DNA from: Isoetes taiwanensis | Lineage: Eukaryota; Streptophyta; Lycopodiopsida; Isoetales; Isoetaceae | Assembly: GCA_021234155.1 (NCBI GenBank) | Contig: JAJEKV010000014.1 | Span: 7,211,563 to 7,275,562, forward strand | DNA: 64,000 bases | Reading direction: 5' to 3' | Shown here: positions 22,759 to 33,807 of the stretch, piece by piece | Layout of the letters: each line of letters begins with the position of its first letter | Numbering within the stretch: position 1 is the stretch's first letter | Notes under the pieces: generated by a model | The model's input: only the letters and a program-made list of their open reading frames with translations | Told to the model about the DNA's origin: nothing | The model's database searches: none | Made by a program: the position numbers and the translations under genes

Positions 22759-25700
22759 CAGCGAATGCTTTTATGTATGTAAATCGAAGGCTCTTATAAT
22801 TTTCCGGAAAACCTTATCATTGTTATATAATAGTGAAATCGAATGTCAATCATCATGCCTTTTAGAAAATGAAATGAACAGAAAATTAAGATAAATAGCA
22901 ATGCTGTCAAGTCTTTGAATTCTGTATTAATGCATACATTTGCAAAAGTAGCCAATATGCGCATCTCTAGCATGAGCTGTAGGTTTTTCTTTGGTTGAAA
23001 ATCTTCAAGTCTTTTGGTATCATTTTTTCAAAAGTTTGGAGGCTATTAACTCCGGTCATTATAGTATCACATGTGTCTTAGCTTCTATTTCCGGTAGAGG
23101 CCAGAGAACTCACTTGTAATATGATCATCTTTTACAAGGGATTACCTCCGTGCTGTCCTAGACTAGAAACCAGTTAAGTAGCTACCTAGTTTGCCTCAAT
23201 TGCGCTCCTTTTCTACCATTATTACCAGGTGGAATTGCCAAGATGGTCGGTAAACCACTGCAAGGTTCAAAAAATATTTGAACTTAGTGTGTATTGGATT
23301 TTTTATATACTAGAATTCAAATACATGGGAACTTACATATAAGCTTTGTCCTTTCTACTAGTTCTTTTTTCTTGGTATACAAAAAAACTTATGTGGAAAT
23401 TGCGAAGTCAACCGAAAATCTTTAAGCCATACTACCCTGAATAGGCGGTGCAATTTGAGCTAAAATATAGCAGTGCAATTTGAGCTTGGCAATTTTTGTG
23501 AAGAGGGGCTTTACCCCTTAAAAATCTAGCACTGTTGCTAGACGAGGCATCACAAGTGGTAGCGCCACCTCTACTCATTTTTTTTTAAGGCTTAAAGCCC
23601 GTCAACCATGAAAATTATCTGGTACATAGCTTATGGGATCTAACATTACTATGCAAGATCGAAAGCCTTGCATATAAAGTAAAATGACAATGGACTAGGT
23701 TAATGGCTATCTAATCTAACATATATAATTGAGTTTTATTTTTGGGAAGGTTCCAATTATACCTCTCAAATTTGCAATTATTCCAAAAATGCTCTCCAAA
23801 TAAAGAGCATTTTCTGAAATATGCTACTATAGTTTTTGTAGCTTCTCAAATTCAAAAGTTTTTATAAACATTATAGATAGTTTAACTTTACTCTTTCAAC
23901 TCTAATCACTCTGTTTTTAAATACAAAAAAGATAGGAGCCGTTGCTTCAACCATTGAACCTTGACAGGAGAAATCATGGTTGTACATGTGGCAAGGAGAA
24001 AAAAGAAAAGGAGAAAACTGCAGATGCCATGGGCGACCCCTCCATCTTCAGATCCGGCGCCAATCCATCTTATTGATTCCGGGAACCTAGCTATTTTGAA
24101 ACCATCTCTAAAACTCTCCCTAAAGAAAATCGAGATAGAGTATGCATACATACTAACCGACCAGACAAGAAATAAGCTCTGATCTGGGGATAAACACAGA
24201 CAAGACACAGAAGAAAACAGAATGTGAAGCACAGAGAAGCGAGCAGGGAATCGGTGGGGGATTTGAACCCCTGATCCAACCAGCCAACAACCAACGAATC
24301 AAATCATCCCGGAGCCCAAAACTCAGAAGTGATTTGTGGGTTTGTTGGTCGCTGCTAGAAAATAAGGAAAGAAGGAGATCGAAATCGGTACTCAAAGGTA
24401 ATTTGCAAAGGAACGGAACTCCAAACATTCAAATCCCCGTGTCATCGTTCCTATACAACACCAGAAAAGAAAGCCCTGCAAAAACACCCATCTCCAGCAC
24501 AGAGGAAGAAGTAAGCGATCTGCAATTCGCCACGTGGAGGCTATGGGGGGAAAAAACCCATCCAACGGCGACAAGGTTTTTCAAAAAATTCAACCCCATT
24601 TACAACTGAAAGGCTCATCGGGGAACCTAATAGATAATTTAAAAGACACATCATCTCCAAACCTAAAAACACATATCTCCATTTTCCTCACAAAACAGAA
24701 CTATGGCTATCGACCCTGATTAGAAAGTGCCTAGGCACCTTTAGAATGGAAATCATAGTCATAGACAGGAGCTCCAACTTCGGTGCCCAGTTTTGCAAAC
24801 AACCACCCCAGATACACGAGCAAGGGATGGATCACGAACTGTAGCATGTAGTAGAAAAATGTTTGTGGATATAAAGGCTTTCCTTTTATTAGCTTCAACG
24901 TCCACCTTTATATACATCCTATCCTTCGTATGAAGGTTCCTCCTTTATATTGAAATGGTCCACATTTTTCTATTTTATATTTGATGCCGTTATAATATCT
25001 TCTCCATCCCTATATATTTTAGTGGCCGTTAGATATGGTGCTTAAAATCAATTTGAACCAAATACCCTTTTTCTGGGTATTTTTTGGAATATTTAAAAAG
25101 TTGAGGGGTATGTTTGGATTTTTTTCGTTTATTTTTGGTCTTTTTATTTTCCCGTTATCAAAATTACGTGAAAGCACACGTGGCAGAAAATTTTGTCCTT
25201 TGCTTACAACACTTGTCAAGGAAAAACTTTCTGTGCAGCCGATTAGGTTTTGCAGTTTGTCCACAGAACTCGCACTGTAGATTTTTGCTAGTTCGACACA
25301 AACAAGGATTGATTGCTTCTGCCCTTCGTCATTCCATATCCAAACCTTTTTTTTCTTCAGGATTGAATCTGAAGCGCTCAGTTTATGGTAAGCTCTTCGC
25401 GATAAACACAGTCTTTCGGCAGCTCCAAGGCATGCTCATCCTTCCTTTCTTTCTGATCAATTTGAATGCTGGGAGCGTGCGTAGAAGGCCCTACAAATCC
25501 TCGATGCTTTGGGAGTCCTCTTCTAAAAATACACATTCTCTATTTACAGTTCTACAAATCAGTTTGATTTGAATGTAGGGCACTTGTTTACGAGGACCTG
25601 TGGGTGATTTGGACATCTTATTCTGGAACCCCAGCTTCATGATTTACGGTTCTGTCCTTTGAGTTTGGCTATGGCGTAGTCCTACAATCAGCACATGTAA

Positions 25701-26039
25701 AAAAGGAGGAAGAGTTATAAGCCATCAGTATCTTAGCCTAGACTACAACAATAACAGTACGACCAGATGAATAAATGCCTTCAACACTCCTATATTGACC
25801 ATAGTAACCAATCAGACCCTCGATGAAATGCCTTCTGCTTAGCTAGGGCACATGCACTTGGGTAGGATGCCAAGAGAACAGATTGGTTATTCAATATACT
25901 GTTAAATAAACCTTGGAGAGGCAATGCTCACATGGTTCGATATCTAAATGGAAAAGCGGGCATACTGCAGAGATACAAAGATCACAGTGATGCCTTAAGG
26001 CATTTACATGCAAACACCTATGTAAAACTTGCCATCAAA
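22759..26039. other. Region without a recognised gene
   Basis: This contains the 3' flank of the beta-galactosidase gene and then A/T-rich sequence. Several short frames (for example 24153-24428 minus and 25114-25572 plus) are open but show no family features and are broken in copy B. The stretch 24250-24600, read on the minus strand, is C/T-rich with short frames and could be a leader of a lost gene; nothing firm can be said. Confidence 0.4.
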
Positions 26040-28560
26040 GTATAGAAACTTTAGGATGAAGAAACTTATTTCAAAGCCAGTGCCATGTACGAGCCCACAT
26101 GGGTTTTGGGATCTATAATTCCCACTTGTTTGGTAGTGGGAGAGGTTGTCGAGCTAAGAGGAGATGATATATGGAACGGACAAAGTACTTGCCTTTGCGT
26201 ATATCCTCGTGACAACCCCAGGACATCCTTTCCATGATACCAACTTCCACTATGAGAGGCAAGTACTCTGCTACCTCTCCCACACAATTACATCCCAACG
26301 TGAGATGAAGAATTTTGCTTGAAACGCAGACCATGACAAGAGACGGCCACCTTCATACCATGCTTTAATAGAGAACACGGGGATGAATTAATGCGGCAAG
26401 TGGAGGTGCTGAGAGGTTTGGCAGTAATGGCACCCACCACCATTGAAGAGCATGGGTAGAGGGACATGGCCGAATAGATATCTGATTGCACCATGTTGCC
26501 AATGTGCATTTGAAAACGGCTCAAGAGTGTGAAATAGAGCCCAAGGAAGAATTGGTTTTGTTGCCTTCTTGCCTAAAGGAATATAATGTCCAAGAGATTT
26601 TTTGAGAAGATGTAGATTAGCAGAGTCATCTTCATCATTCAGGAGCCTCCAAATGAATTTTGAGATGAGGACCTTACTTTGCAGTAAGAAGCCCATCATA
26701 TCCATGCCACCTACCCACTTGGAGAGGATGCATTTAGACCAAGCCACCGTAACTACAATATCCTCCTGAATGCCAGTCCATATAAAATTTGGACTATTAT
26801 AACGAGCTCTTTGTACTTTAACCTGTGGGGCTAGCAACAAAGAAGCCATATAAACATGGAAACTCTAAGAAATTATTTGACCACTGTAATGCGACTGCCG
26901 CGAGAGAACTTTGCAGTTGACCACCAAAATAAGTGTTTCTTCAAATCCTTAATAATTTCTTCCCATGGTGCTCCTGCACTAACATGAAAGCCCATGGGAA
27001 TTCCAAGTAGCTTTGTGGCCTCTCCAAAAACAAGAAGCTGCCATAGATAATCATGAAGATATGCTGGAATTGGAGTGTCCAACGTCCATAAGGCTGCACA
27101 CTTTTGCCAACCCACCAACACACTAAAAGCCAGTGAGAATGTATCTAAGAGCAGTTTTGCAACTTCAAGATTCTCGGAACTAGAAATAAAAAAGAGGAAC
27201 GTATTATTTGCATATTGATTGCCAACATCCTGCATACCATCCTCCATAGCGAGACCCTGAAGGACCCCCTCCACTGTCACAACAATAAATAACTGTGACA
27301 TGCCTCCGCAACAATTGTGAGAAGGAGTGGTACCAAAGGGCATGCCTGATGAATACCACGACCAAGTGGAAAAACCTCTGATGACTCATGATGAAAGAGA
27401 ATAGCTGGAGCAGAGACATGTAGTCAGTGACGATTTTAGTGGTACTATATCGCAATCTGGCTATCACTATTTTGGCTATAATTTTATATTCGAAACTTTT
27501 TTGGAAGGCGGTAAAGTTTTATCCATTTAAAATTTATGTAGTGCATGTGGCGATAAATGTTAATCAGTAACGTATTTGTGTAGTACTTGTAACGATGTAA
27601 AATCCTATCATAGCATTGTCAATATAGGCATTTTATACTTTTTCCCTTTAGAACAGTTAAGTTTTTAACTTAAGCATCCAATATAATGATACACGTAAGT
27701 GCCACTAAGTAATGTCGTACGCTCCCATTTTGTTTCGGTGATTGAGAGTAGTATTTTTTTTTAAATATGGTTGTATCCCATTGTAAAGACATCAAAATAG
27801 CTTTATCACATTCTATAGAGATTTAAGACATAGTTATGGCACAAATAAAAATTCAAAACCTTCACCTCTATACTCCTTAACTATATGGGATTGGTAACTC
27901 TATGGTTTCTAAGTAGGTGATCTGTTTGAGATTTAAGAATTGAGATTATTGATAAGAGGCAAAAAAACTCCTTCACTAAGTTCACATAGTTGGCGAATGT
28001 GGTAGAAGATGGAATGCTTCTCTAGAAAAATCATGAATTAATCTCATTATTTTACTGAAGGAAGCCTACTAAGCATAGTGACAATTTTTTCAAAAATCTA
28101 AAAATTTAGCAATTTTGCGATAAATAGCCACTAAAATCAACACTGCATGTAGTTTTATGACATCTAATATGAATTGCCACCCAAATCCCAATCTAAACAT
28201 ACACAAGCACATGGAATCCCAACTGACACTGCCATATGCCTTCACAAAATCAAGTTTAAGATATATAACATGTTCATTTCATCGAGTGCACGATAGATTC
28301 TCTCATATAGAACATCACATTATTAAGAATGTATCTTCTCAAAAGAAATCCTGATTGAGATGTAGAAATGGACTGCCAAAATATCCTTCATCCTCTCTGC
28401 TTGGCAAATATTTTATATAACGATGATGGTAAAGTAATTTGTCGCCAATTACTTTTTCATCATCAGTTTATCCTTCAAATCTAAAGTAATTTGATTTGAA
28501 GAAACCAGCCCATGCTCAAGACATTCTCTAACTTGTGTCTAACCCTTTTTGGGCTAATAG
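26040..28560 (-). pseudogene. Non-LTR (LINE) retrotransposon relic, copy A
   Basis: On the minus strand from about 28500 to 26040 the remains of a LINE pol run in order. First is a block like Phe-Leu-x-Arg-Arg-Tyr-Ile-Leu-x-Asn-Val with stops (28350-28200). Then comes a frame (27343-26873) with Gly-Asn-Gln-Tyr-Ala-Asn-Asn-Thr-Phe-Leu-Phe, where a working enzyme would read Tyr-Ala-Asp-Asp, followed by the usual block of Lys-Leu-Leu-Gly-Ile-Pro. Last is the post-RT block with Trp-Ser-Lys-Cys...Gly-Gly-Met-Asp and Ser-Lys-Val-Leu-Ile-Ser-Lys-Phe-Ile-Trp-Arg-Leu-Leu (26849-26388). Both catalytic Asp codons are changed to Asn and many stops are present, so it is dead. It lies antisense to the upstream gene. 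Confidence 0.85.
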
Positions 28561-28678
28561 AATTCCCCGTGAAAATAACTTAAACTAAGTGTTCAACACT
28601 GAGATAAATTATCTAGCACATTAGGGATGCATAATGCTATTTTAAAGTTTTAAATTGGTTGAACTAAGCAAGCACTAT

Positions 28679-30235
28679 TGTGACGCTCCCCGAACCTATA
28701 CGATGTTCCCATCATATAAATATGGGAAATTCCCTTTTCTAGCAACTCTATCACCAAAAAAGTCCCTCCGTCTGACTCTGATCAATTGAGATGGTCAAGT
28801 GTCCAGATGAAGGACACAGAGGTGTCATTTGCCCCGTGCCTTCTCTAGGATATCCTATATACTGTGGAAGCGTACATACATATTAGCACTAGCAAATATA
28901 CACATAAAATAATATGCCACTGCGAAGGTGTAGCCCATCCATCATTAATACGAACAACAACATAATATTAATATAACATATAAAATGCATCATAAATGAG
29001 GGTTCTACCCCAGGCTCAGACTTAAGGGGGTCGACCAATGGTCAGGTTTCCGAATAACAACAGACAGAGTCATGACAACGACATTGGCTAGCATAGAACA
29101 TTGGCTAGTGTAGTCCACTCTATTTGCCCCTCCGTTGCACACTTTGCAGATAGACTAAAATATGCTATGCCGTGATTGTAGCCTTCCGGAGATGTAATCT
29201 CATGGAATCACCCTATGAGACTACTTCATCTTGCATCTCCTGGTCCGGTGTGGCAGGAATGGGACAAGTCCCTTTAGGAGCCAAAGGGTTCCATGGGTAG
29301 CTAGAGGACTTAGGTCCATACTCGACTTTAACCCCCCAAAATCCATAGGTCGAGATTCCTCCCCACCTGTTGAGCCTAGGACATCCTTTCTAAACAGTGC
29401 CTGTGACCTAGGGGGTGTCAGACCCATACTCGGCCACCTGTGATGAACGACTATAAGCCTAGCACACTATAGGGACCCAGTAGCATTGCCCATCAAGGTC
29501 CCACCTCCACATCACCCTTTGTGTCCGTTGTCTGGTGCTCAATCACATCATAACATCCACAGCCAGGCGGGCTCTTGTGCACGGGCCACAATTATTGGGA
29601 TTTATGGGATTCTAGCTAGAAACATCTCTATTCTTACTAGCCTTTAGGTCTCTACCCTCTCTTATCCCATAAGGACAAGAGTTGCAGCAAAAGAACTGCC
29701 ATAAATCACAAATCCATTCATAACTTCAAATAGAGCATCAATATAAGATTAACCATTCATCTAAGCAAACAAGGGCTAATCGTTAACTAGAATCTCAAGC
29801 TAACTAAGCCTAGTAACTGGTATCCTAGCTACACCTACTATCTCTCAGGTTCTCCATGCTCGGCTGGTTGAATAGGCTCCTCCTCCTTCTCCAATTGCCC
29901 CCAAATCGATTTGGGGCAAATTGGGGATGAAGCCCCAATTTAGATGATCTCTAATTGGCAAATCCTTTTGCCCAATCATTTTGAAACTGCGTTGATTAAT
30001 ATCTTCCTCCCTAAAATTAGAGTTTTGCCCTAATTTCGAGTTAGGGTTTAGATTAATGAAAATGGGTCCATTAATTAACATAGCCAATGTTAATTAATAT
30101 GCATTACCCCATTATAGTCCTTACTAGCGTATAATGTATTGGAATATCCATGGTATGGTGACGTACTTGTGAATTAGCCGTGTGTTATACATTACGTGTA
30201 TCTATACAATGCATATAATACACTGGAATGTCACA
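28679..30235 (-). repeat. Long LTR (1557 bp), copy A
   Basis: The block begins TGTGAC and ends GTCACA, a 6-bp terminal inverted repeat with TG...CA ends as in LTRs. Read on the minus strand, the bases before it (30252-30236) are TTTTTAAGGTGGGAGAA, a polypurine tract of the kind found before 3' LTRs of Ty3-like elements. It is therefore probably a 3' LTR in minus orientation attached to a decayed internal end. No target duplication is seen (flanks actat and ttctc), so it is not a clean solo LTR. Confidence 0.6.
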
Positions 30236-31148
30236 TTCTCCCACCTTAAAAATGATGATGTCCTAAGCATCAAGACTACTCTACGGGATCATGGGTTGCT
30301 TGCGGGGAACACATGACATGCTAGCATATGCAAAGTCTCCTCTCCTTAGAGAGGTAACATAGAAATGAAAGGTCCATTAGGGATTGGGAAGCCAACCAAC
30401 TGGAATGATTCAACAAAACAATTGGCAAATTGCCAAGAGGTTGTAAAATAGACTAAATGAGGAGAAAATACAATAAGCATATGTACGAATATAAAAATAT
30501 CCAAGGTAGTAATGGTTATAAGGCTGAAAGACTTTTAAGGGGACACATGTTGCATAACAACCTTATAGATACAATAGAGTATCTAAAATTTTATTTTGGA
30601 TTGTACATTATGTAGAAACAATGATACCTTGACATTTCAGCTTATCTTGAACTTAGTATGGCCTTCGGGAAAGTAACAACTATAGTATGACATACACATA
30701 GGAAGTTGAAGTAGATAAACAATTTAACTTAGGATGATACTACATAGAGCACCATATAGTTGAGGGAAAAATGACCAAGATTATTTGTCATACAACATGT
30801 TACAGAGGTAGCATACCAAGGTACAAACTAAATTATAAATGTCCATCGTATGAAAGGAATATCACTTTAGAAGTGTAGGTTCCTAACAATGGTGGTCAAG
30901 GTATAAAATGTTGATCCCATATTGTACGTCTATTGCCACTTGAATCAAGATATGATTGATGGGAATCTAGAAAACCATCATTCATTTAAATTGGATTTAT
31001 GTCTGTTCCAAAAGCATGCCACTTTTGCATGGTGACATGCTATTTTGCATTGTTGCAAATTTTTGCATTATCGTAGTGGGTGATTTAATATTTTCTTGTT
31101 TTAGTGAGAAGAATGTGGTGTTTGATTAGCATTTGTAGATAACAACAC
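30236..31148. other. A/T-rich stretch next to the long LTR, no gene recognised
   Basis: Read on the minus strand, the part nearest the LTR (30236-30340) could be the end of a Ty3-like pol frame, but stops are frequent and no motif is firm. The rest is A/T-rich with no open frame worth reporting. It also forms the downstream side of the HAD-like exon. Confidence 0.4.
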
Positions 31149-31347
31149 ATCCCAGATGGCAACTCGAAACAATCTGAATGCCTCATTCATCATATCTTCT
31201 AAGTGTGGGCGAGGATAGATCCACTTAGTATTCGATTCTAGAGGGACTTGTTCGAAGTCATCCCTACTGATAAGCTTCTTAGGAAACGTTTTACACAGGA
31301 TACCATTCTCATCGAAGACAATGATTTTGTCACAAGCAGGTGGAGCC
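31149..31347 (-). CDS. FCP1/NIF-type HAD phosphatase-like exon, copy A
   Basis: An acceptor (TTTTCCATGGTTCAG) sits just before 31347 on the minus strand, and its frame joins exactly to the donor after 31457. The exon encodes Cys-Asp-Lys-Ile-Ile-Val-Phe-Asp-Glu-Asn-Gly-Ile-Leu and, about 30 residues on, Tyr-Pro-Arg-Pro-His-Leu-Glu-Asp-Met-Met...Phe-Arg-Val-Ala-Ile-Trp. These match motif 1 (hydrophobics then Asp-x-Asp-x-Thr) and the following Lys-Arg-Pro-x-Leu...Val-x-x-Trp/Phe block of the FCP1/NIF domain of HAD phosphatases. The second motif Asp is Asn and the Thr is Ile, so catalysis is doubtful. The 3' limit is uncertain because no good donor is seen near 31149. Further exons may lie lower. 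Confidence 0.5.
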
Positions 31348-31456
31348 CTGAACCATGGAAAATAAAGAGTTAGCCATACAAAAGTGGTCTGGAATACACG
31401 CCAAGCGCATTTTGTCCGTCATAAGTAAGCTACATATCGCGCCTGGCGTGAATTAC

Positions 31457-33480
31457 CTTTCATCATCGTCGTCATCCCCAGCAGTCGTAGCATCTACTAC
31501 ACTCCCCGGATGCTTACTGCCAGAAGCATCAACTCCACGGTTTAGTTCGGACACGTTCTCTTCTATGAAAGCTACCACAGGGTTTTGATTCCTAACCTCA
31601 GTGGTTGAATCTGAGCTTGCATGATCATCCTGGCTGGTATCAGGAACTACCGTAGTCATACCCCCAAGCTGGACATTACCAGTTGCAATATTACCAAGCA
31701 TGGACTCCATATTTTGCTCCATGATGTCACATTCCCGCGCTAACATTGTGGCCTTCTCCTCGGGGGTTGCATTGCTTTTTGAACATTCTGGAGTTGCACT
31801 TGGAGGCTTTTGTGAACTACTAGTCTGCTTCTGCCCTTTGTAAGGTACCAAAGCCAAGGGGTTTTTATCTTTGACAGGACCCCAATCAGCCGTGGCTAGT
31901 ACCTTTTCGAAAAACACTTCAAGGAAATCCCTGGACTGGTCATCGTTGACAAAACTTAAACATCTTCTTGATGTCTTCAGGGCTTCTCTACCAATATATC
32001 CTCCAACATGTAATTCACAGCAAGTGGTATCAAGTGGTGCAAATGCCTCAACAAGATAGCTTGCCAGATTGATTGCAAACCCATGTTTATTCAAGGGCCC
32101 CTTTTCTTTTGTCAGCAATTCCAGAGTGATGTCTTTCCGGTAGAGGTTAGGAACATCAAATTCCTTACTTTCATTCGCTTCATCCTCATCATCTGCTTTG
32201 TAGAAGACATTTTTCAAGTTGGGTTCATCCAAAAGAAAACATCGCATGCACCTTTATCTGATGCCCCTTTGCTCTTAGCTACCTCATAGTCGCTATCCGC
32301 ACAAGGGATATCATTATGAAGATTATACAAGCGCTTTTAAACTGATCCTCAAATCAAGATCCTTTGTCTCAAAGAGAAGAGAACCTTCCTAGCTTACCTT
32401 TAGGCATTCCAAGTCGTATGAAGCCACCAAAGCATGCATATGAGGCTCTCCTGGGGAGCATATGATGACAATAGTAAAGAGCTTCTCAGTTGTTAAGCCT
32501 ATGCAGCTAGTAAAAAAACTGTTGTAATTTTTTTGAGTCATTCCCTTCTCTCCTTTTGTAACCCGCTATCCAATACAAAACAGAGAAATATTACGAGGGC
32601 CTATTGTTGTATCGGGTAGGAGATCTTTATAGCCAAGAGAGACCAGGTATTGGAGTGCGTAAGTCACCACCATCTTCAGATTTAACCTTTTTCTCAGCTC
32701 AGCCATCACCTTATCTCGATAGTTTTGTGGTGTGTCGTTGGTTCTTTGATTTCTTTTGCAGAAATTCCTTCCACCAAAAGACGTATTTTGATGTCATTAG
32801 CGACACGCCATACTTGTCTAGCAGGCCGACTTCGCATAATGTTACATCACCGATAGCTTCCAAGTTCTTCACCAACCGCTACCTTCATAAATCGCATGTT
32901 CTTTAGATGAGTGCAACAATCAATGAAGGACATTTTGTCCTTAATCAAGAAGTTTCTTTGTACAAGATTTTTTGTTTATGCATTGATTTAACAACCAAAT
33001 GATTTCATCATCTTGAAGGCCCCAGACTTTCCTCATCCTTGTAGTCTTCAAATCAAATATTGAAGTATCTTGAGGAGGCACTCTTCCCATTAAGGCCTCG
33101 AGTTGTTTCGAAAGCATAAGCATCCCGTATCTGCTCCACTTCGCCTGATTTTGTCCTTAGCGAAGGCGATCTTGTAGGCATCTCGAGGGACCTCGAAGAT
33201 GCTTCGCATCGCCTCACCGCTTCCTCCCCAGCTTTTTTTTCCTTGCCTTTTTTGCCCTTGGTTTCTTATCTTGATGATAGTCCGAGCCAAGGTCTTTTCC
33301 AATGCCTTAAACTCCTCGACTTTGTTCCTCCCTCGCTTTGTTTGTTTGCAGGGGTCTTCCATATTCTATCCATTGCTGGTGGGCATGACGGAGTTGTTCC
33401 ACGTAAGGGCTGCACGAATAAGGAAATCATATCAGCCAATATGAGCAGGGCATACAAAAATGAACCGCTTTTTAGATCAA
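31457..33480 (-). CDS. Large exon, degenerate DNA-methyltransferase-like protein, copy A (5' part frame-broken)
   Basis: The 3' half is open (32247 down to 31457) and ends in an acidic Asp-rich tail at a GT donor. It contains Tyr-Leu-Val-Glu-Ala-Phe-Ala-Pro-Leu-Asp-Thr-Thr, then Glu-Leu-His-Val-Gly-Gly-Tyr, then Ala-Leu-Lys-Thr-Ser-Arg-Arg-Cys-Leu-Ser-Phe (about 31920-32070). This lines up with the SAM-binding end of beta-class DNA methyltransferases (Leu-Ile-x-x-Phe-Ser-x-Pro-Gly-Asp..., Asp-Pro-Phe-x-Gly-x-Gly..., Ala-Leu-x-x-Gly-Arg-x-x-x-Gly-Ile-Glu). The key Asp-Pro-Phe and the SAM-binding Glu are not kept, so activity is doubtful. The 5' half (32250-33480) has many one- or two-base shifts here but is open in copy B, which suggests consensus error rather than decay. 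Confidence 0.5.
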
Positions 33481-33510
33481 GCAAACAAGATAATCAGGAA
33501 ACGACAAAGC

Positions 33511-33664
33511 CGAATTGGCTGCATGAATACACGCCAGAAGCGATTTGATCAGGCAGTATATTGCCAATTCGCGCCTGGCGTGTATTCATGCGCGGCGAAT
33601 TGGCAATGTACTGCCTGATCAAATCGCTTCTAGCGTGTAGGCGTGTATTCATCTGCGAATTGTC
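33511..33664. repeat. Long inverted repeat (hairpin) in an intron, copy A
   Basis: The left arm 33511-33572 and right arm 33594-33664 pair almost fully (for example AGAAGCGATTTGATCAGGCAG against CTGCCTGATCAAATCGCTTCT) around a loop of about 21 bases holding the motif CCTGGCGTGTATTCATG. A short insert (TAGCGTGTAGGC) lengthens the right arm. Related short blocks follow to 33710. It is probably inside an intron of the methyltransferase-like gene. Confidence 0.85.
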
Positions 33665-33807
33665 AGCATGGATACACGCCCGGCGCGAATTGGCACGCCT
33701 GGACACACGCTGGACCTAGTCTACTACGGTTATTCCTACTTGATATATCTAACTAACGGCCCCCTAATATACTAACCTTTTATAAAGAAAGACTTCGTCC
33801 ATTTCGT

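Noticed and set aside
24250-24310. tRNA-like T-arm on the minus strand (GGGGTTCAAATCCCC)
   Set aside because: The B-box-like bases are present, but no D-arm, anticodon arm or pairing acceptor stem can be drawn around them. It is probably chance or a very old tRNA-derived repeat.
25114-25572. 152-codon plus-strand frame
   Set aside because: No family features, a composition like random A/T-rich frames, and it is broken in copy B. I could not support it as a gene.
29845-30087. 80-codon minus-strand frame inside the long LTR
   Set aside because: It lies entirely in LTR sequence, shows no domain, and is interrupted in copy B.
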